A stretch of 64,000 nt of DNA from assembly GCA_964019695.1 (NCBI GenBank), contig OZ026518.1:73481254-73545253 (forward strand), in the 5' to 3' direction. The position numbers were made by a program, and so were the translations under genes. Numbering within the stretch: position 1 is the first letter of the stretch; every line of letters begins with the position of its first letter. Source of the DNA: Loripinus fragilis (lineage: Eukaryota > Mollusca > Bivalvia > Lucinida > Lucinidae). Below are positions 18,940-30,807 of this stretch, piece by piece. The notes below the pieces were generated by a model, which was not told the DNA's origin, ran no database searches, and saw nothing but the letters and a program-made list of their open reading frames with translations.

Positions 18940-21900
18940 TTCCCCCCAGTCAGTTTTTTCCACGGGGAAAGAATGGGCCGGCCCATTCTTTCCCCGGGGA
19001 AAAAATAGGCCGGCCCATTCTTTCCCCACCCAGTCAGTTTTTTCCCCCCCACTAATAATTTCAAAAATCATAATGGAATTATTATTTCTTTGTATAAATT
19101 TAAAAAGCCGCTATTAAATTAGCGATAGGACTCAAAAGTACTCATACTTATTGCTGTTTGGTTGTGATTTCTAAGGGATCAGACCATTCACTTTTACTAT
19201 CAATCTTTTGGTTTATTGTACTCTTTCACTGTATCGAAATACTTTCGAATTACATGTCAAAGAGATCTTCGACTTTAAAACCCGTTTAGCTAACTGGTTC
19301 TTCTAAATAGGGGGTGGGGAAAGACTGGGCCGGCCCATTCTTTCCCCCCCTCTATTATTTTCTAACCTTTCTATTTATCTTTCAGTCTTTAGGTTTAACC
19401 TACTCTTGCACTGTATCTGAACACTCATGATTCTTGCGCTGTATCTGAACACTCATGATTGTCTTGTCCTAAGGAGAAATTCAAGTTAAGAAAGCATTTA
19501 GCTAACTGCATGTTCCTTCTCAAAAGTGGGGTGGGGAAAGACTGGGCCGGCCCATTCTTCCCCCCCCCCTCCATTGGGTTCTAACCTTTTAATTTATCTG
19601 TCAGTCCTTGGTTTAAACTACTCTTACACTGAATCTGAACACTCATGATTGACATATCTCAAGGAGAAATTCAAGTAACAAGCATTCAGCCAAATGATTC
19701 TTCTAAATAGGGGTGGGGAAAGACTGGGCCGGCCCATTCTTTCCCCCCTCTATTATTTTCTAACCTTTCTATTTATCTCTCAGTCTTAAGGTTCAACCTA
19801 CTCTTGCACTGTATCTGAACACTCATGATTGACATATTTCAAGGAGAAATTCAAGTAACAAGCATTCAGCCAAATGATTCTTCTAAATAGGGGGTGGGGA
19901 AAGACTGGGCTGGCCCATTCTTCCCCCCTCTATTATTTTCTAACCTTTCTATTTATCTCTCAGTCTTAAGGTTTAACCTACTCTTGCACTGTATCCGAAC
20001 ACTCATGATTGTCTTGTCCTAAGGAGAAATTCAGGTTAAGAAAGCATTTAGCTAACTGCATGTTCCTTCTCAATAGTGGGGTGGGGAAAGACTGGGCCGG
20101 CCCATTCTCACCCCCCCCCCTCTCCATTGGGTTCTAACCTTTCAATTTATCTGTCAGTTCTTGGTTTAAACTACTCTTACACTGAATCTGAACACTCATG
20201 ATTGACATATCTCTAGGAGAAATTCACGTTACAAGCATTCAGCCAAATGATTCTTCTAAATAGGGGGTGGGGAAAGACTGGGCCGGACCATTCTCCCCCC
20301 CCCCCCCCCCCCCTCCATTGGATTCTAACCTTGAAATTTATCTGTCAGTTCTTGGTTTAAACTACTCTTACACTGAATCTGAACACTCATGATTGACATA
20401 TCTCTAGGAGAAATTCAAGTTACAAGCATTCAGCCAATTGATTCTTCTAAATAGGGGGTGGGGAAAGACTGGGCCGGCCCATTCTTTCCCCCCTCTTTTA
20501 TTTTCTAACCTTTCTATTTATCTCTCAGTCTTTTGGTTTAACCTACTCTTGCACTGTATCCCAACACTCATGATTGTCTTGTCCTAAGGAGAAATTCACG
20601 TTAAGAAAGCATTTAGCTTACTGCATGGTCCTTCTCAATAGTGGGGTGGGGAAAGACTGGGCTGGCCCATTCTTTCCCCCCTCCATTGGGTTCCAACCTT
20701 TCAATTTATCTGTCAGTCCTTGGTTTAAACTACACTTACACTGAATCTGAACACTCATGATTGACATATCTCAAGGAGAAATTCAAGTAACAAGCATTCA
20801 GTCAAATGATTCTTCTAAATAGGGGGTGGGGAAAGACTGGGCCGGCCCATTCTTTCCCCCCTCTATTATTTTCTAACCTTTCTATTTATCTCTCAGTCTT
20901 AATTTTTAACCTACTCTTGCACTGTATCTTAACACTCATGATTGTCTTGTCCTAAGGAGAAATTCACGTTAAGAAAGCATTTAGCCTACTGCATGTTCCT
21001 TCTCAAAAGTGGGGTGGGGAAAGACTGGGTCGGCCCATTCTTTCCCCCCTCCATTGGGTTCCAACCTTTCAATTTATCTGTCAGTCCTTGGTTTAAACTA
21101 CTCTTTCACTGAATCAGAAGACTCATGATTGACATATCTCAAGGAGAAATTCAAGTTACAAGCATTCAGCCAAATGATTCTTCTAAATAGGGGGTGGAGA
21201 AAGACTGGGCCGGCCCATTCTTTCCCCCCTCTATTATTTTCTAACCTTTCTATTTATCTCTCAGTCTTAAGGTTTAACCTACTCTTGCACTGTATCTGAA
21301 CACTCATGATTGTCTTGTTCTAAGGAGAAATTCACGTTAAGAAAGCATTTAGCTAACTGCATGTTCCTTCTCAATAGTGGGGTGGGGAAAGACTGGGCCG
21401 ACCCATTCTTTCCCCCCCCCCCTCCATTGTGTTCTAACCTTTCAATTTATCTGTCAGTCCTTGGTTTAAAATACTCTTACACTGAATCTGAACACTCATG
21501 ATTGACATATCTCAAGGAGATCTTCGACTTTAAAACCCGTTTAGCTAACTGGTTCTTCTAAATAGGGGGTGGGGAAAGACTGGGCCGGCCCATTCTTTCC
21601 CCCCTCTATTATTTTCTAACCTTTCTATTTATCTCTCAGTCTTTAGGTTTAACCTACTCTTGCACTGTATCTGAACACTCATGATTCTTGCACTGTATCT
21701 GAACACTCATGATTGTCTTGTCCTAAGGAGAAATTCAAGTTAAGAAAGCATTTAGCTAACTGCATGTTCCTTCTCAAAAGTGGGGTGGGGAAAGACTGGG
21801 CAGGCCCATTCTTTCCCCCCCTCCATTGGGTTCTAATTTTGAATGACCTATTCCAAAGAGAGATCAAGTTTTTAGACCACTAAGTTAATTGGTACTTCTA

Positions 21901-23170
21901 CATTGTGGGGTGGGGAAAAACTGGGCCGGCCCATTCTTTTCCCCCTCAAAAATGTTGGGATCTTTCTATTTATCCTCTAGACTTTTGGATTATGTTATTC
22001 TTTTGCTGTATCTGAACTCTCTTGACTTATACCAAGCAGAGAATCAAGTTTTCAAGCCAACAAGTTTATTTGTAATTGTAGGGTGGGGAAAGACTGGGCT
22101 GGCCCATTCTTTCCCCCCTCCTTAATCTTTCGATCTTCTATTGATTGTTTCGTCTTTCGGTTTATGTTACTCTTTCACTCTATTTTAACATTTATGAAAG
22201 ACCTATACCAAAGCGAGAATCAAGTTTTCAATCCAACAAGATTATTGGAACTTCTACATTGTTGGGTGGGGAAAGACTGGGCCGGCCCATTCTTTCCCCC
22301 CCCCCCCCTCCATAATGCTTGGATCTTTCAATTTATTGTTTAGTCTTTCTGTTTATGTTACTCTTTGACTGTATCTGAACAATTTTGAATGACCTATTCC
22401 AAAGAGAGATCAAGTTTTTAAACCAACAAGTTAATTGGTACTTCTACATTGTGGGGTGGGGAAAAACTGGGCCGGCCCATTCTTTCCCCCCTCCAAAATG
22501 TTGGGATCTTTCTATTTATCCTCTAGACTTTTGGATTAAGTTATTCTTTTGCTGTATCTGAACTCTCTTGACTTATACCAAGCAGAGAATCAAGTTTTCA
22601 AGCCAACAAGCTTATTTGTAATTGTAGGGTGGGGAAAGACTGGGCCGGCCCATTCCTTCCCCCCTCCTTAATCTTTCGATCTTCTATTGATCGTTTCGTC
22701 TTACGGTTTATGTTACTCTTTCACTCTATTTTAACATTTATGAAAGAACTATACCAAAGTGAGAATCAAGTTTTCAATCCAACAAGATTATTGGTACTTC
22801 TACATTGTTGGGTGGGGAAAGAGTGGGCTGGCCCATTCTTCCCCCCCTCCAAAATCTTCAGATCTTTCTATTGATCAGTTACAATTGTAGTCTTTCGGTT
22901 TATGTTACTCTTTCACTGTATCTTAACACTTATGAATGACAGATTCCAAAGAGAGAACCAAGTTTTCAAACCAAGCATTTTATTTTTACTGCTACATTGT
23001 GGGGTGGGGAAAGACTGGGCCGGCCCATTCTTTCCCCCCACCCCTCCTAAATGTTCTGATCTTTCTATTTATCTTTCAGTCTTTCAGTTAATGTTATTCT
23101 TTTAATGTATCTGAAGACTTATGAATGACTCATTCCAAAGAGATAATCAAATTTTCAAACCAAAAAGTTT
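18940..23170. repeat. ~183-bp satellite array with a GGCCGGCC palindromic core
   Basis: The core GGGGAAAGACTGGGCCGGCC followed by CATTCTTTCCCC recurs at about 19311, 19528, 19712, 19890, 20080, 20262, 20455, 20640, 20822, 21008, 21191, 21372, 21566, 21781, 21906, 22082, 22264, 22453, 22627, 22808 and 23001. Spacing is usually 174-194 bp. Near 18966 the core is a perfect palindrome (GGGGAAAGAATGGGCC and complement). Spacers fall into types: 'CTATTATTTTCTAACC' and 'CCATTGGGTTCTAACC' alternate on the left, and three other types recur in order from 21906. The array lies in an intron of the CHERP-like gene. Confidence 0.92.
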
Positions 23171-24083
23171 ATGTCCCCTTTTGTTCATTTGTTCATCATC
23201 CTTTTAATATATGCTGACAATTTTTACCCTTTCCAGGCTGTATATGGCAGGTGTGCCTGATGGACAAATGACTGGACAAGCCAAAATTAAAGGATATAAT
23301 AAGGGCTCAACCCTTTGTATTCTGATGGATTTTTCCATACATGTTGATACGATAAGTATATTGTCCATTATGTGACTTTTAGGGCTCAAAGCTAGAAATT
23401 TCTGAGTTACTGGTATGTATATATGGTGTATTTCTGCCCCTGACAGCTTGCTTTAATCTTAGCAAACAGTGCAGACCCTGATGAAATGCAGCACCTGGAT
23501 ATTCACTGTTTGCAAAAGTACCCGTTTTGGGGTTTCCAGTATAAAAAGGGTTAAAGGGGACAGCAACCCTTTGATAAGTATATTTTATCAAAAAGAGCAA
23601 TATGAACCATGAATTTTGATACAAGTATCATCAAAATAGGTTGAAACATGGGCAAGTTATGGGCATTTAAAGAATTCAATATGGTCAACATTTAGCCGCC
23701 ATTTTGAATATTTAATTAGTTTTCAGAATATTTTCAACTGCTTAATTTTTAGATACCAATACTACAACAGCATCTATGTTTCAGAAGATATTTAGCTCTG
23801 TACATAAGAAAATGTTTTATTAAAGATAATTGCAAGTAATCCATTGGTTTGTCATTTATTTTGATTACACATATTTAATTAGGCTGTGCGACGTCTCTAA
23901 GTCTAAATAATGGCCGCTTCCATTATAGTCCATTTACAAATATTCAAATGCCCACAACTTCTATGTTTTTCAACTGATTTAGGTGAAACTGGTATCAAAA
24001 GTCATGGTTTATTAAGATCTTTCATATAAAACATAGTTATCATCAGGGTTGCCGTCCCCTTTAACAAACTATAATACAGTTAC
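23171..24083. other. Intron, no gene recognised
   Basis: AT-rich. A partial HP2-like element around 23440-23520 has 'GCAGACCCTGATGAAATGCA' and CACTGTTTGCAAAAG. A stretch around 23560-24060 begins and ends with related inverted text ('TAAAGGGGACAGCAACCCTT' and 'GGTTGCCGTCCCCTTTAA'), suggesting a ~500-bp TIR element that ends right at the CHERP exon. Confidence 0.5.
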
Positions 24084-24358
24084 CTACAGCAGGAGCTGTC
24101 TGTAGAACTGGTCCTTGTAGACTTGTAGCAGGCTGCTGCCATGGTACCTGTGCTACTGTTGGTGGTGGCTGACTAGTGATCTGGTTCCCCACTACCTGAG
24201 GAGCACTCAACTGTACATCAATCGGCTGACTGGAAACCAGCTGCTGAGTTGGGATTGGCTGGGTTATTTGCTGGCTGACTACCGGCTGTGTTAGTTGTGT
24301 CTGTATGAGTTGCTGGGTTGCAGCCAACTGTGCAAGGGCTGCCTGCTGTTGTTGCTGT

Positions 24359-24398
<40 letters not shown>

Positions 24399-24431
24399 CT
24401 TCCTGAATTTTCTTTTTCTGTACATTTAAGA
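24084..24431 (-). CDS. CHERP: CHERP-like gene, polyglutamine exon
   Basis: A 348-bp minus-strand exon with acceptor TTTTTATTTTCAG and donor GTAACTG. Two leading bases complete a codon, and one base (G) is left for the next exon. It reads LNVQKKKIQEE, 18 consecutive Gln (mixed CAA/CAG codons), then AALAQLAATQQLIQTQLTQP, and a Gln/Pro/Val-rich tail ending QTAPAV. CHERP proteins have a Gln/Pro-rich linker between the N-terminal SURP domain and the CID, which fits this position. The low-complexity sequence alone would not identify the gene; the exons downstream do. The upstream SURP exons were not recognised. Confidence 0.83.
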
Positions 24432-24730
24432 CTGAAAATAAAAACATAATGTGTGATTAAAGCAGAGTACAGTCAACCATCTTTACAAAGACAGTGTTTG
24501 TCCCTAAATATTTTGATGCTAAGCTTAATTCTGTTGTAATGAACTCAAATTCAAGCTAATGTGTAAATTTATACTACTGATCTTGTAAAGAATTGGGCTG
24601 TTATAAAATAAGTGTCAGTATTACAAGTTTTCACTGTATTTTCAGATATCAAGGTTACTTTTTTATATATATATAAAAGTACCATATTAACCCTTTGTAT
24701 ACCGGAAACCCCTAATAATGGGGTATTTTG

Positions 24731-24796
24731 GCAAATAGTGAAGACCCAGATGAAATGCTGCATAATGCAGCATTTCATCAGGGTCTGCACTGTTTA
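24731..24796. repeat. Small hairpin (HP2 family, TGAAATGC type)
   Basis: 'GCAAATAGTGAAGACCCAGA' pairs with 'AGGGTCTGCACTGTTT'. The inner palindrome is TGAAATGCTGCATAATGCAG. The flank 'TTAACCCTTTGTATACCGGA' is also seen near 9528. Confidence 0.75.
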
Positions 24797-25032
24797 CTAA
24801 GACAAAATCTATCTTCAGAGAAAGAAATACAATATTATTATGCTCTTTGAATATCATTAGAAAACATTGAGTACTTTAATGGATTTCCAGGTTACACTAT
24901 ATGAACTGGGCGGCCTTTACACAATTGAGTCAATTCCGGTTTATTACATTCATATGATCATTTATAATGGTTTGATCCTCAAAGTGAATGAAAAAGTCAC
25001 ACAGTGGATCTTGATCAGCTGGCTTTATCAGA

Positions 25033-25284
25033 GGCCTGGCCATGAGGTTATAAAACTTTTTTCAAGCTCAACTCAACTGAGCACGACAGTTCAACTGCTC
25101 ATAAAAACTAAAATACCGACAAATGAAGTTTCTTGCATAAGTCTCTCAGATGTTGTATTTATCATGCTAGTAAGTGTTAAAATGCCAACAATTCACAATT
25201 GTTGGCATTTTAACATTTATAAGCAGGATAAATTTCGTGCTCAGCTTAGTTGAGCATGGAAAAAGTTTTATAACCTCGGGGCCT
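25033..25284. mobile_element. MITE with GAGGTTATAAAACTTTT ends
   Basis: Inverted ends GGCCTGGCCATGAGGTTATA and 'TTTTATAACCTCGGGGCC'. The central inverted ATGCCAACAATTCACAATTG, subterminal 'AGCTCAACTCAACTGAGCAC' and 'AGTTTCTTGCATAAGTCTCT' are all shared with 3826-4056. Confidence 0.8.
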
Positions 25285-25964
25285 GGAGCTGATTTGGAGA
25301 TTCAGAACTTTGATAAAGTCATGCTCACAGTGTGCTTTAATAAAGATGAATAAGGTAATGTCCTTTTTTGACTGATCATATGGTCAATAATACAAGTAGT
25401 CTCCTTGGTGTCGACTTCCTTGTCATATATAGGTCGAACTCTTTGCATGCTGGGTATAAAGAGAAAGAAATACAATATTACTACATTAGAAAACACATAG
25501 TGCTTTAATGGATTGGTTACACTGTATGAACTGGGCCTTTACACAATATGAACTTTGATCTTGAGTCGATTCTGGTTTATTAATTTCATCACATACAACA
25601 CTTTGATGTCACACTCCGTGAACGAAAAAGTCTCTTTTACATAATTTAGGAGTTATTGCCCTTTGTTATTTTTCATACTTGTATTTTGTCCGGAGCATAA
25701 CACAAAAACTATAAGAGGTATCAACTTGAAACTTCATTATTAGATAGATCTTGATAAGAAGAGGTGCAGTGTACAAAACAATATCTCTCTTTTGCATAAT
25801 ATAGGAGTTATTATCCTTTGTTATTCTTAATTTTTTTTTGTCCAGAGCATAACATTAACATTATTAGAAATATCAACTTGCAGCCCTTTTCGAACAAGCA
25901 TTTATATGGGGAGCATCCATCGGTGTTACTGATTCTCTTGTTACCTCCTATATGTCTTGACAGT
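25285..25964. other. No gene recognised
   Basis: AT-rich, with two approximate repeats of 'GAGTTATTGCCCTTTGTTAT' (about 25650 and 25806) followed by 'GTCCGGAGCATAACACAAAA'-like text. These form a diverged local duplication of about 155 bp. No coding signal. Confidence 0.45.
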
Positions 25965-26149
25965 TTTGTTTGTTTGTGTTGATGCTTTATGTCCCAGTCA
26001 CATCCGGACATATTCCTGTCTTCCTGGGTTGAAGCAGTACACAAGCAGAGGGTAAAGTGTCTTGCTCAAAGACATAACACAGTGCCTCTGTGAGTCTCTA
26101 TCCAGCGACACTTTTATCTCAAATCTAACACTCTACCACTGAGCTCCCA
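25965..26149 (-). mobile_element. SINE family A, diverged
   Basis: Minus-strand copy with head GGGAGCTCAGTGGTAGAGTG, 'GTCTTTGAGCAAGACACTTT', 'TTCAACCCAGGAAGACAGGA' and tail 'TGACTGGGACATAAAGCATC'. Confidence 0.75.
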
Positions 26150-27100
26150 ACAGTGAACTTTGCTTCAGGGAAAAGACTTTTGAAGTCTTGCATACAGCTT
26201 TTTAGGCAGTTGCAACCTCCTCAAACCTGGTGACAATTTTCAAGTGTATCAAAATTCAAAATAATTTCAAAGAAACAATTCTTGATAGACCCTCTACCCA
26301 TTGATTGGCAAATGACCTGTTGTGGTAGGCATGTTTTTAGAGAAAGACGATCACCTGACCATAATTATGCAAAGCAATATCAATTCTTGACAGCAAAAGA
26401 TGATGACAGACAATAGATGGACATTACGGACAATCAGCAATCATAAAAGCTGACCATAATGAACTTATTATGGCTAAAAACAAAGGTAATAGTGACATTA
26501 TCCACTGTGTCCCGTCACCACGCATATAAAGTGTGATCGTCTAAAAATTTGATCATGTGCCCACGAGTACACGTGTACACATGTTCTGGTCGCCCGACTG
26601 TTAGTAAGTAGTCATTAATATTATATAAATGTCAGGCTGCCTTGTCGGTCAATAGTTGATGCCAGATATGACCAGGGTAAAATAACAATAAACATTTTAG
26701 CTGCAGTTAAGACTTTATTCCAAGTACGTAGAAGTTACTAGTGCATGTGTACGGGAAGATAACCCGTGGATTATTGCCCGTACACATGCAAACCATACAA
26801 TAACTTGCCTTTTGCACCAGCATGCATTTGCATTGTGCGTATTGCAAGATATTTGACTTAAATAAGTCATGTCATTGGAATATCAAAGAAAGGACATTTG
26901 CAAAATAACCAAATTTAAAGCGTTATTCAATGTAATTGAATGTATAAAATTATTTAGAAATCTAATATTTCAGAAAAGGAAAGCTATATTCAGTCATTTG
27001 AGTTAACCTTTTACCCCATATGCTATATTTAGAACATTGCATCAGTTTCTATAAATAATTCAAATTTTCAAATATTTTACAAAAAATAATTTTTAAATTT
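26150..27100. other. No gene recognised
   Basis: AT-rich sequence. 'CACGAGTACACGTGTACACA' at about 26569 is a small palindrome. 'ACTAGTGCATGTGTACGGG' at about 26738 pairs with 'GCCCGTACACATGC' at about 26777, forming a hairpin. No coding signal was identified. Confidence 0.4.
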
Positions 27101-27110
27101 CAATAGTTTT

Positions 27111-27177
27111 GAAAATATAATGAAAAATGGAACATTTGCTCCTCAGGAGCAAATGTTCCATTTTTCATAATATTTTC
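27111..27177. repeat. 67-bp palindrome with 33-bp arms and 1-base loop
   Basis: The left arm 27111-27143 (ends 'GGAACATTTGCTCCT') and right arm 27145-27177 (starts AGGAGCAAATGTTCC) are complementary except at one position. Likely a tiny foldback MITE. Confidence 0.9.
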
Positions 27178-27439
27178 AAATATCTTACTGTTCAAAGGCG
27201 TCCAAAGGCGCTGGTTAAAAACCTTAAACAAAATATGCATGATAAGGACTATATGGGCCCTGTCGGCTGTCGCGGAAGACCTGTATTTGAGGTTTCCAGC
27301 CAAGTAAGACTCAAACCAGCCTGCTCAACTACAGAGACAAGTTAGAATATTGATATTTTGCAATATTTATCATATTGTTCCATTATGTTTAATATATCTA
27401 GCAAATATAAAGACCTTGACTTCAACAGTTAAACAAAAA

Positions 27440-29050
27440 TCTTACTTTCAAAAAATATCCCAAAAAATCCATAAGGAATAAAAATTTGACCTTGCCATAA
27501 AGTAGGTAATGGTCAACCTAGGATCATCATTCGAGTAAACTTCAAAGGACATACTTCCCTAATGCTACATACCAAGACCAAAGGTCATTGGCCTTTTGGT
27601 TCCAGAAAAGAAGATTTTTACCATATATGGGCATGGCGGCCATTTGGGTCAAGTGACCTACAATTGAATATTTTATATCATTTTATCTAATAGATACTTA
27701 CACATAAAAGTTTAGTTCAATCAGCCCAGTGGTTTCTGAGAAGAAGATGTTTATTTATGTATTTGGCTGGCCAAAATGAGTGGCCTTAGATGAAAGGTCA
27801 AAGATCATCTTGACCTTTGGTACTTATGTAAAATCATTGTCTCATTAGGTCAAAAATTTCTTGCAAGTATCATAATTTCAGCTTTATCAGATATAGAAAA
27901 ATGAACTTATCAAGATTTTCCCCATTAATGCATTATTGCATTAGGTATCATATTTGACCTTGCTGTAAAGTAGGTCAAGGTCAACCCAGAATCATCATTT
28001 GTTCAAATTTGGTAGGGCCTACATCCCCAATGATACATACCAAGTCCCAAGGCCATTGGTCTTTTGGTTCCAGAGAAGAAGACTTTTAAAGGATTTTTAC
28101 TTTATATGGACATAGCGGCCATCTTGGTCATATCCATAAACATTTGTTAAAAAATTTCCTTCACTCAACTTAATCCGTCTCCATATGAAATTTGACTTCA
28201 ATCAAACCAGTGGTTTCTGAGAAAAATATGCTAAGATATGTCAATGGCAGTCAAAAATGAGCGACCTCAGATGAAAGGTCAAATGTCAGCTTAATTGACC
28301 TTTGGTACTTTATCTATAACCAATGTCTCATTAGCTAAGGGTTAAACTTATCTGGCAAGTATAATGACTTATGGATAATAACATAAAACTGTATCTAGCA
28401 AATATAATGACATAGAAAAATGAACATTTCAAGATTTTTCCCATATAAATGCATTCAATTAATGGAATCAATTTTGCCCTTGCCGTAAATTAGGCCAAGG
28501 TCAACCCAGAGTTATAACTTGGTAGGGCCCACATTCCCAATGCTACATACCAATTCCCAAAGCAATTGTCAAATTGGTTCTAGAGAAGATTTTTAAAGGG
28601 TTTTTACTTATATGGAAGTGGCGGCCATCTTGGTCATATGACTGGGGTCATTTGTGCAAACTTTTGTTTGTTTGTTTGATTTGATTCTTTACGTACCATC
28701 AATCTTTCAGTTAAACAGGGACAGGTCTTCCTGGGTTGAACCAGTACTAAGCTAGGATAAATGTGTCTTGCTCAAGGACCACAACGCAGTGACGCTGGTG
28801 AGGCTCGAACCCGTGGCCTCTCGGTCTCGAGTCAAGCACTCTACCACTGAGCCACTGCGCTCCCTGCAAACTTTAGTTCCCCCAGCCTATTAAAGGAGTC
28901 TCCATATGAAATTTGAGTTGAATTGGTCAAGCGGCTTCAAAGAAGAAGACGTTTGGACAAATGGACTGACGAACGGACGGATGGACCCCAAAGGCATTAA
29001 TTCAGCATACTAATACTAGCTCACCTGTGAGCCTCCTGCTCACGTGGGCT
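27440..29050 (+). mobile_element. Three diverged tandem copies of a ~450-bp dispersed repeat
   Basis: Blocks 'GTCAACCTAGGATCATCATT', 'CCAATGCTACATACCAA', 'TTTTGGTTCCAGAGAAGAAG', 'GGCGGCCATCTTGGTCATAT' and 'CTCCATATGAAATTTGA' recur three times (about 27480, 27960 and 28475 on). The last copy is split by a SINE at 28665-28864 and ends with an inverted AGCTCACCTG / GTGGGCT hairpin and CTAA before T. A further copy is at 6478-6856. Repeated 'GACCTTTG' half-sites make it look coding-like, but no frame stays open. Confidence 0.65.
28665..28864 (-). mobile_element. tRNA-derived SINE (family A) with 10-bp TSD
   Basis: Complete minus-strand copy: head GGGAGCGCAGTGGCTCAGTG, box B 'GGGTTCGAGCC', tail 'GATGGTACGTAAAGAATCAA' plus ATCAAACAAACAAA. 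The direct repeats TGCAAACTTT at 28655-28664 and 28865-28874 define both ends exactly. It is inserted into the dispersed repeat. Confidence 0.93.
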
Positions 29051-29214
29051 AATAAAATATCCATCATGATGAAGGTCAGCAAAAAAGTTCATGAACCATT
29101 ATTTTTTGCCCAGGTTTCATAATTGTGTTCCCTTCAGTGAAGATCAAGGTCTCGTTTTATGATCGAAAGCAGAAAAACAAGTTGCTCCTAGTTGTTGATG
29201 TCTCGCTTAATTAC

Positions 29215-29245
29215 CTTGTTTTGACAGCTGTTTGTGGGCTGATAC
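29215..29245 (-). CDS. Candidate 31-bp micro-exon of the CHERP-like gene (tentative)
   Basis: On the minus strand an acceptor TCATCTTCCAG and donor GTAATTA enclose 31 bases that read VSAHKQLSKQ plus one base. That phase would join exactly to the exon at 24084-24431 and give a Val codon. Splice sites and phase alone are weak evidence in AT-rich DNA, and the peptide has no recognisable domain. This may be chance. Confidence 0.22.
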
Positions 29246-29872
29246 CTGGAAGATGACACAAAATTGTCATTGGCGATCAGTGGTTTTCTTAAGATATGTC
29301 ATACATACAGTAATATAACTCCATAACAAAAAACATACTGTTAAGTTTTTAGAACTAGTTATTCGCAATAACTTTTTCATCTTAAATTATAGCAATATGT
29401 GTTCACAATGAAAAGGTCTGGTGCTTGTGGCGCAAACAGATTTATGTGTATATAGATGAAAATTTTGCAATAAATTGAATTCGTCCTAAATTTCTAAGTG
29501 TTTGATTGACGGTTAAAACTCTTATAGGTGTGGCAAAAAAAGGGGTAGTCTCAAAAAATATTTGTAAGCGGTGCATATCACGTTATTCAAAGGTTGTGCA
29601 TAACATAAAATTGCCGTTTGCATACTCAGAATTGACTGTGCATATGCAGAATCAACTTAAATTAATGTATGTACTGACAGAGATACAGATGATAAAAGAC
29701 AGTTCAGATACAGACAGAGACAGACAAGCAGACAAAGACACAGAATCAGGCATGCAATCAGATGAGACACTGACAGCTGACATGCAAGCAGATGGACAAA
29801 GATTATTGAGACACGTCAGACAGCCATCAACTCAGATGAAAAACTTGATTATTTCAGCAAATGTATATAGTC

Positions 29873-30049
29873 AAAAAGACAAAACAAAGATCTTATAAAG
29901 ACAATTGGTAGCTTAATGAAGGTCGAAAGTATTGCAGAATGCTCTCTTGGAGCATTCTGCAATACTTTTGACCTGCATTAAGCGATAATTGGTCTTGAAA
30001 ACCAATTTTGGTCTTCTTTTTGAGTGGCCGCTTAAGACAAGTTTTACTG
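29873..30049. mobile_element. pogo-like MITE, left end missing
   Basis: Contains the central palindrome AGTATTGCAGAATGCTCTCT / 'GGAGCATTCTGCAATACTTT', and ends 'GAGTGGCCGCTTAAGACAAG' then TTTTACTG, followed by TA. The left GGCCACTC terminus is absent. Confidence 0.8.
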
Positions 30050-30807
30050 TATACTAATTCTCGTTTTGTATGATTTTTCTGCAGTGATGCTTATCCACAG
30101 CTTCAATATGTTTTTGCAACATTTGTTTAAGTTTAGGGACAAGAAAATACTATTTTATGTCAATAAAGTAATCATAAAGACATAAATCATGTGGTGCTGA
30201 AACAAGTAAACAAGCTCTGTCATCTTCAATTCATAATTCAGTAAAAGAACCCCGCCTGCAAGACATAATTGCCCTTATAACATAATTTTATTGCATGGTT
30301 ATGTAACATTAACCCCATAACCTGCCCCATAACTAGCCTGAGGATAGCTGGCATATAACAGGCAAGCACTCTTAAAAAGAGGCATAGCAGGCAACAGAAA
30401 AAGCAAGGTCATAGGACCCTATAATCCAAATTTTTGAGCTTAAAATTGTGATCATTTTCTTCCATCAGTTTCCCGAAAAACAGCACAAAGTTGGCATGGC
30501 CACCTTCAGATACCGGCTCAGGGGCCACATCTAAGGCCTGCCTTATTTGTTAGCATGGTGGGGAGGGTATACAGAGAAAGTGAAATTTCTAGGGTGGGGA
30601 CCTCTCTTCTGGAGTGTATTCCTGGAGGTAAAATTGGCGGCCAGCCTAGGTTTATATACCAGTTCCCATGATGTGTGGCCCAAAAGAGGCCAACAAACAC
30701 ACAAGCAACGTTTACAATTGCGTTAGGTTTATGATGAACAACCATGAGTGAATGCCGAACTCCCTGGCACAGGTGTATAATTATGGAGAGTCACTTTTGG
30801 TATGTAT
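30050..30807. other. No gene recognised
   Basis: AT-rich stretch with no open frame that looks coding and no strong repeat signal. Confidence 0.4.

Noticed and set aside
21310..23105. Several 60-86-codon frames with GKDWAGPFFPP
   Set aside because: They are the satellite core read in frame; the matching motif in each unit reflects DNA repetition.
24867..25253. 128-codon plus-strand frame
   Set aside because: Its second half lies within the MITE at 25033-25284, and no domain or splice signal supports a gene.
29506..29898. 130-codon frame with Asp/Arg/Gln-rich middle
   Set aside because: The middle is a CAGACAGAGACAGACAAGCA low-complexity stretch and the end runs into a pogo-like MITE; no splice or domain support.
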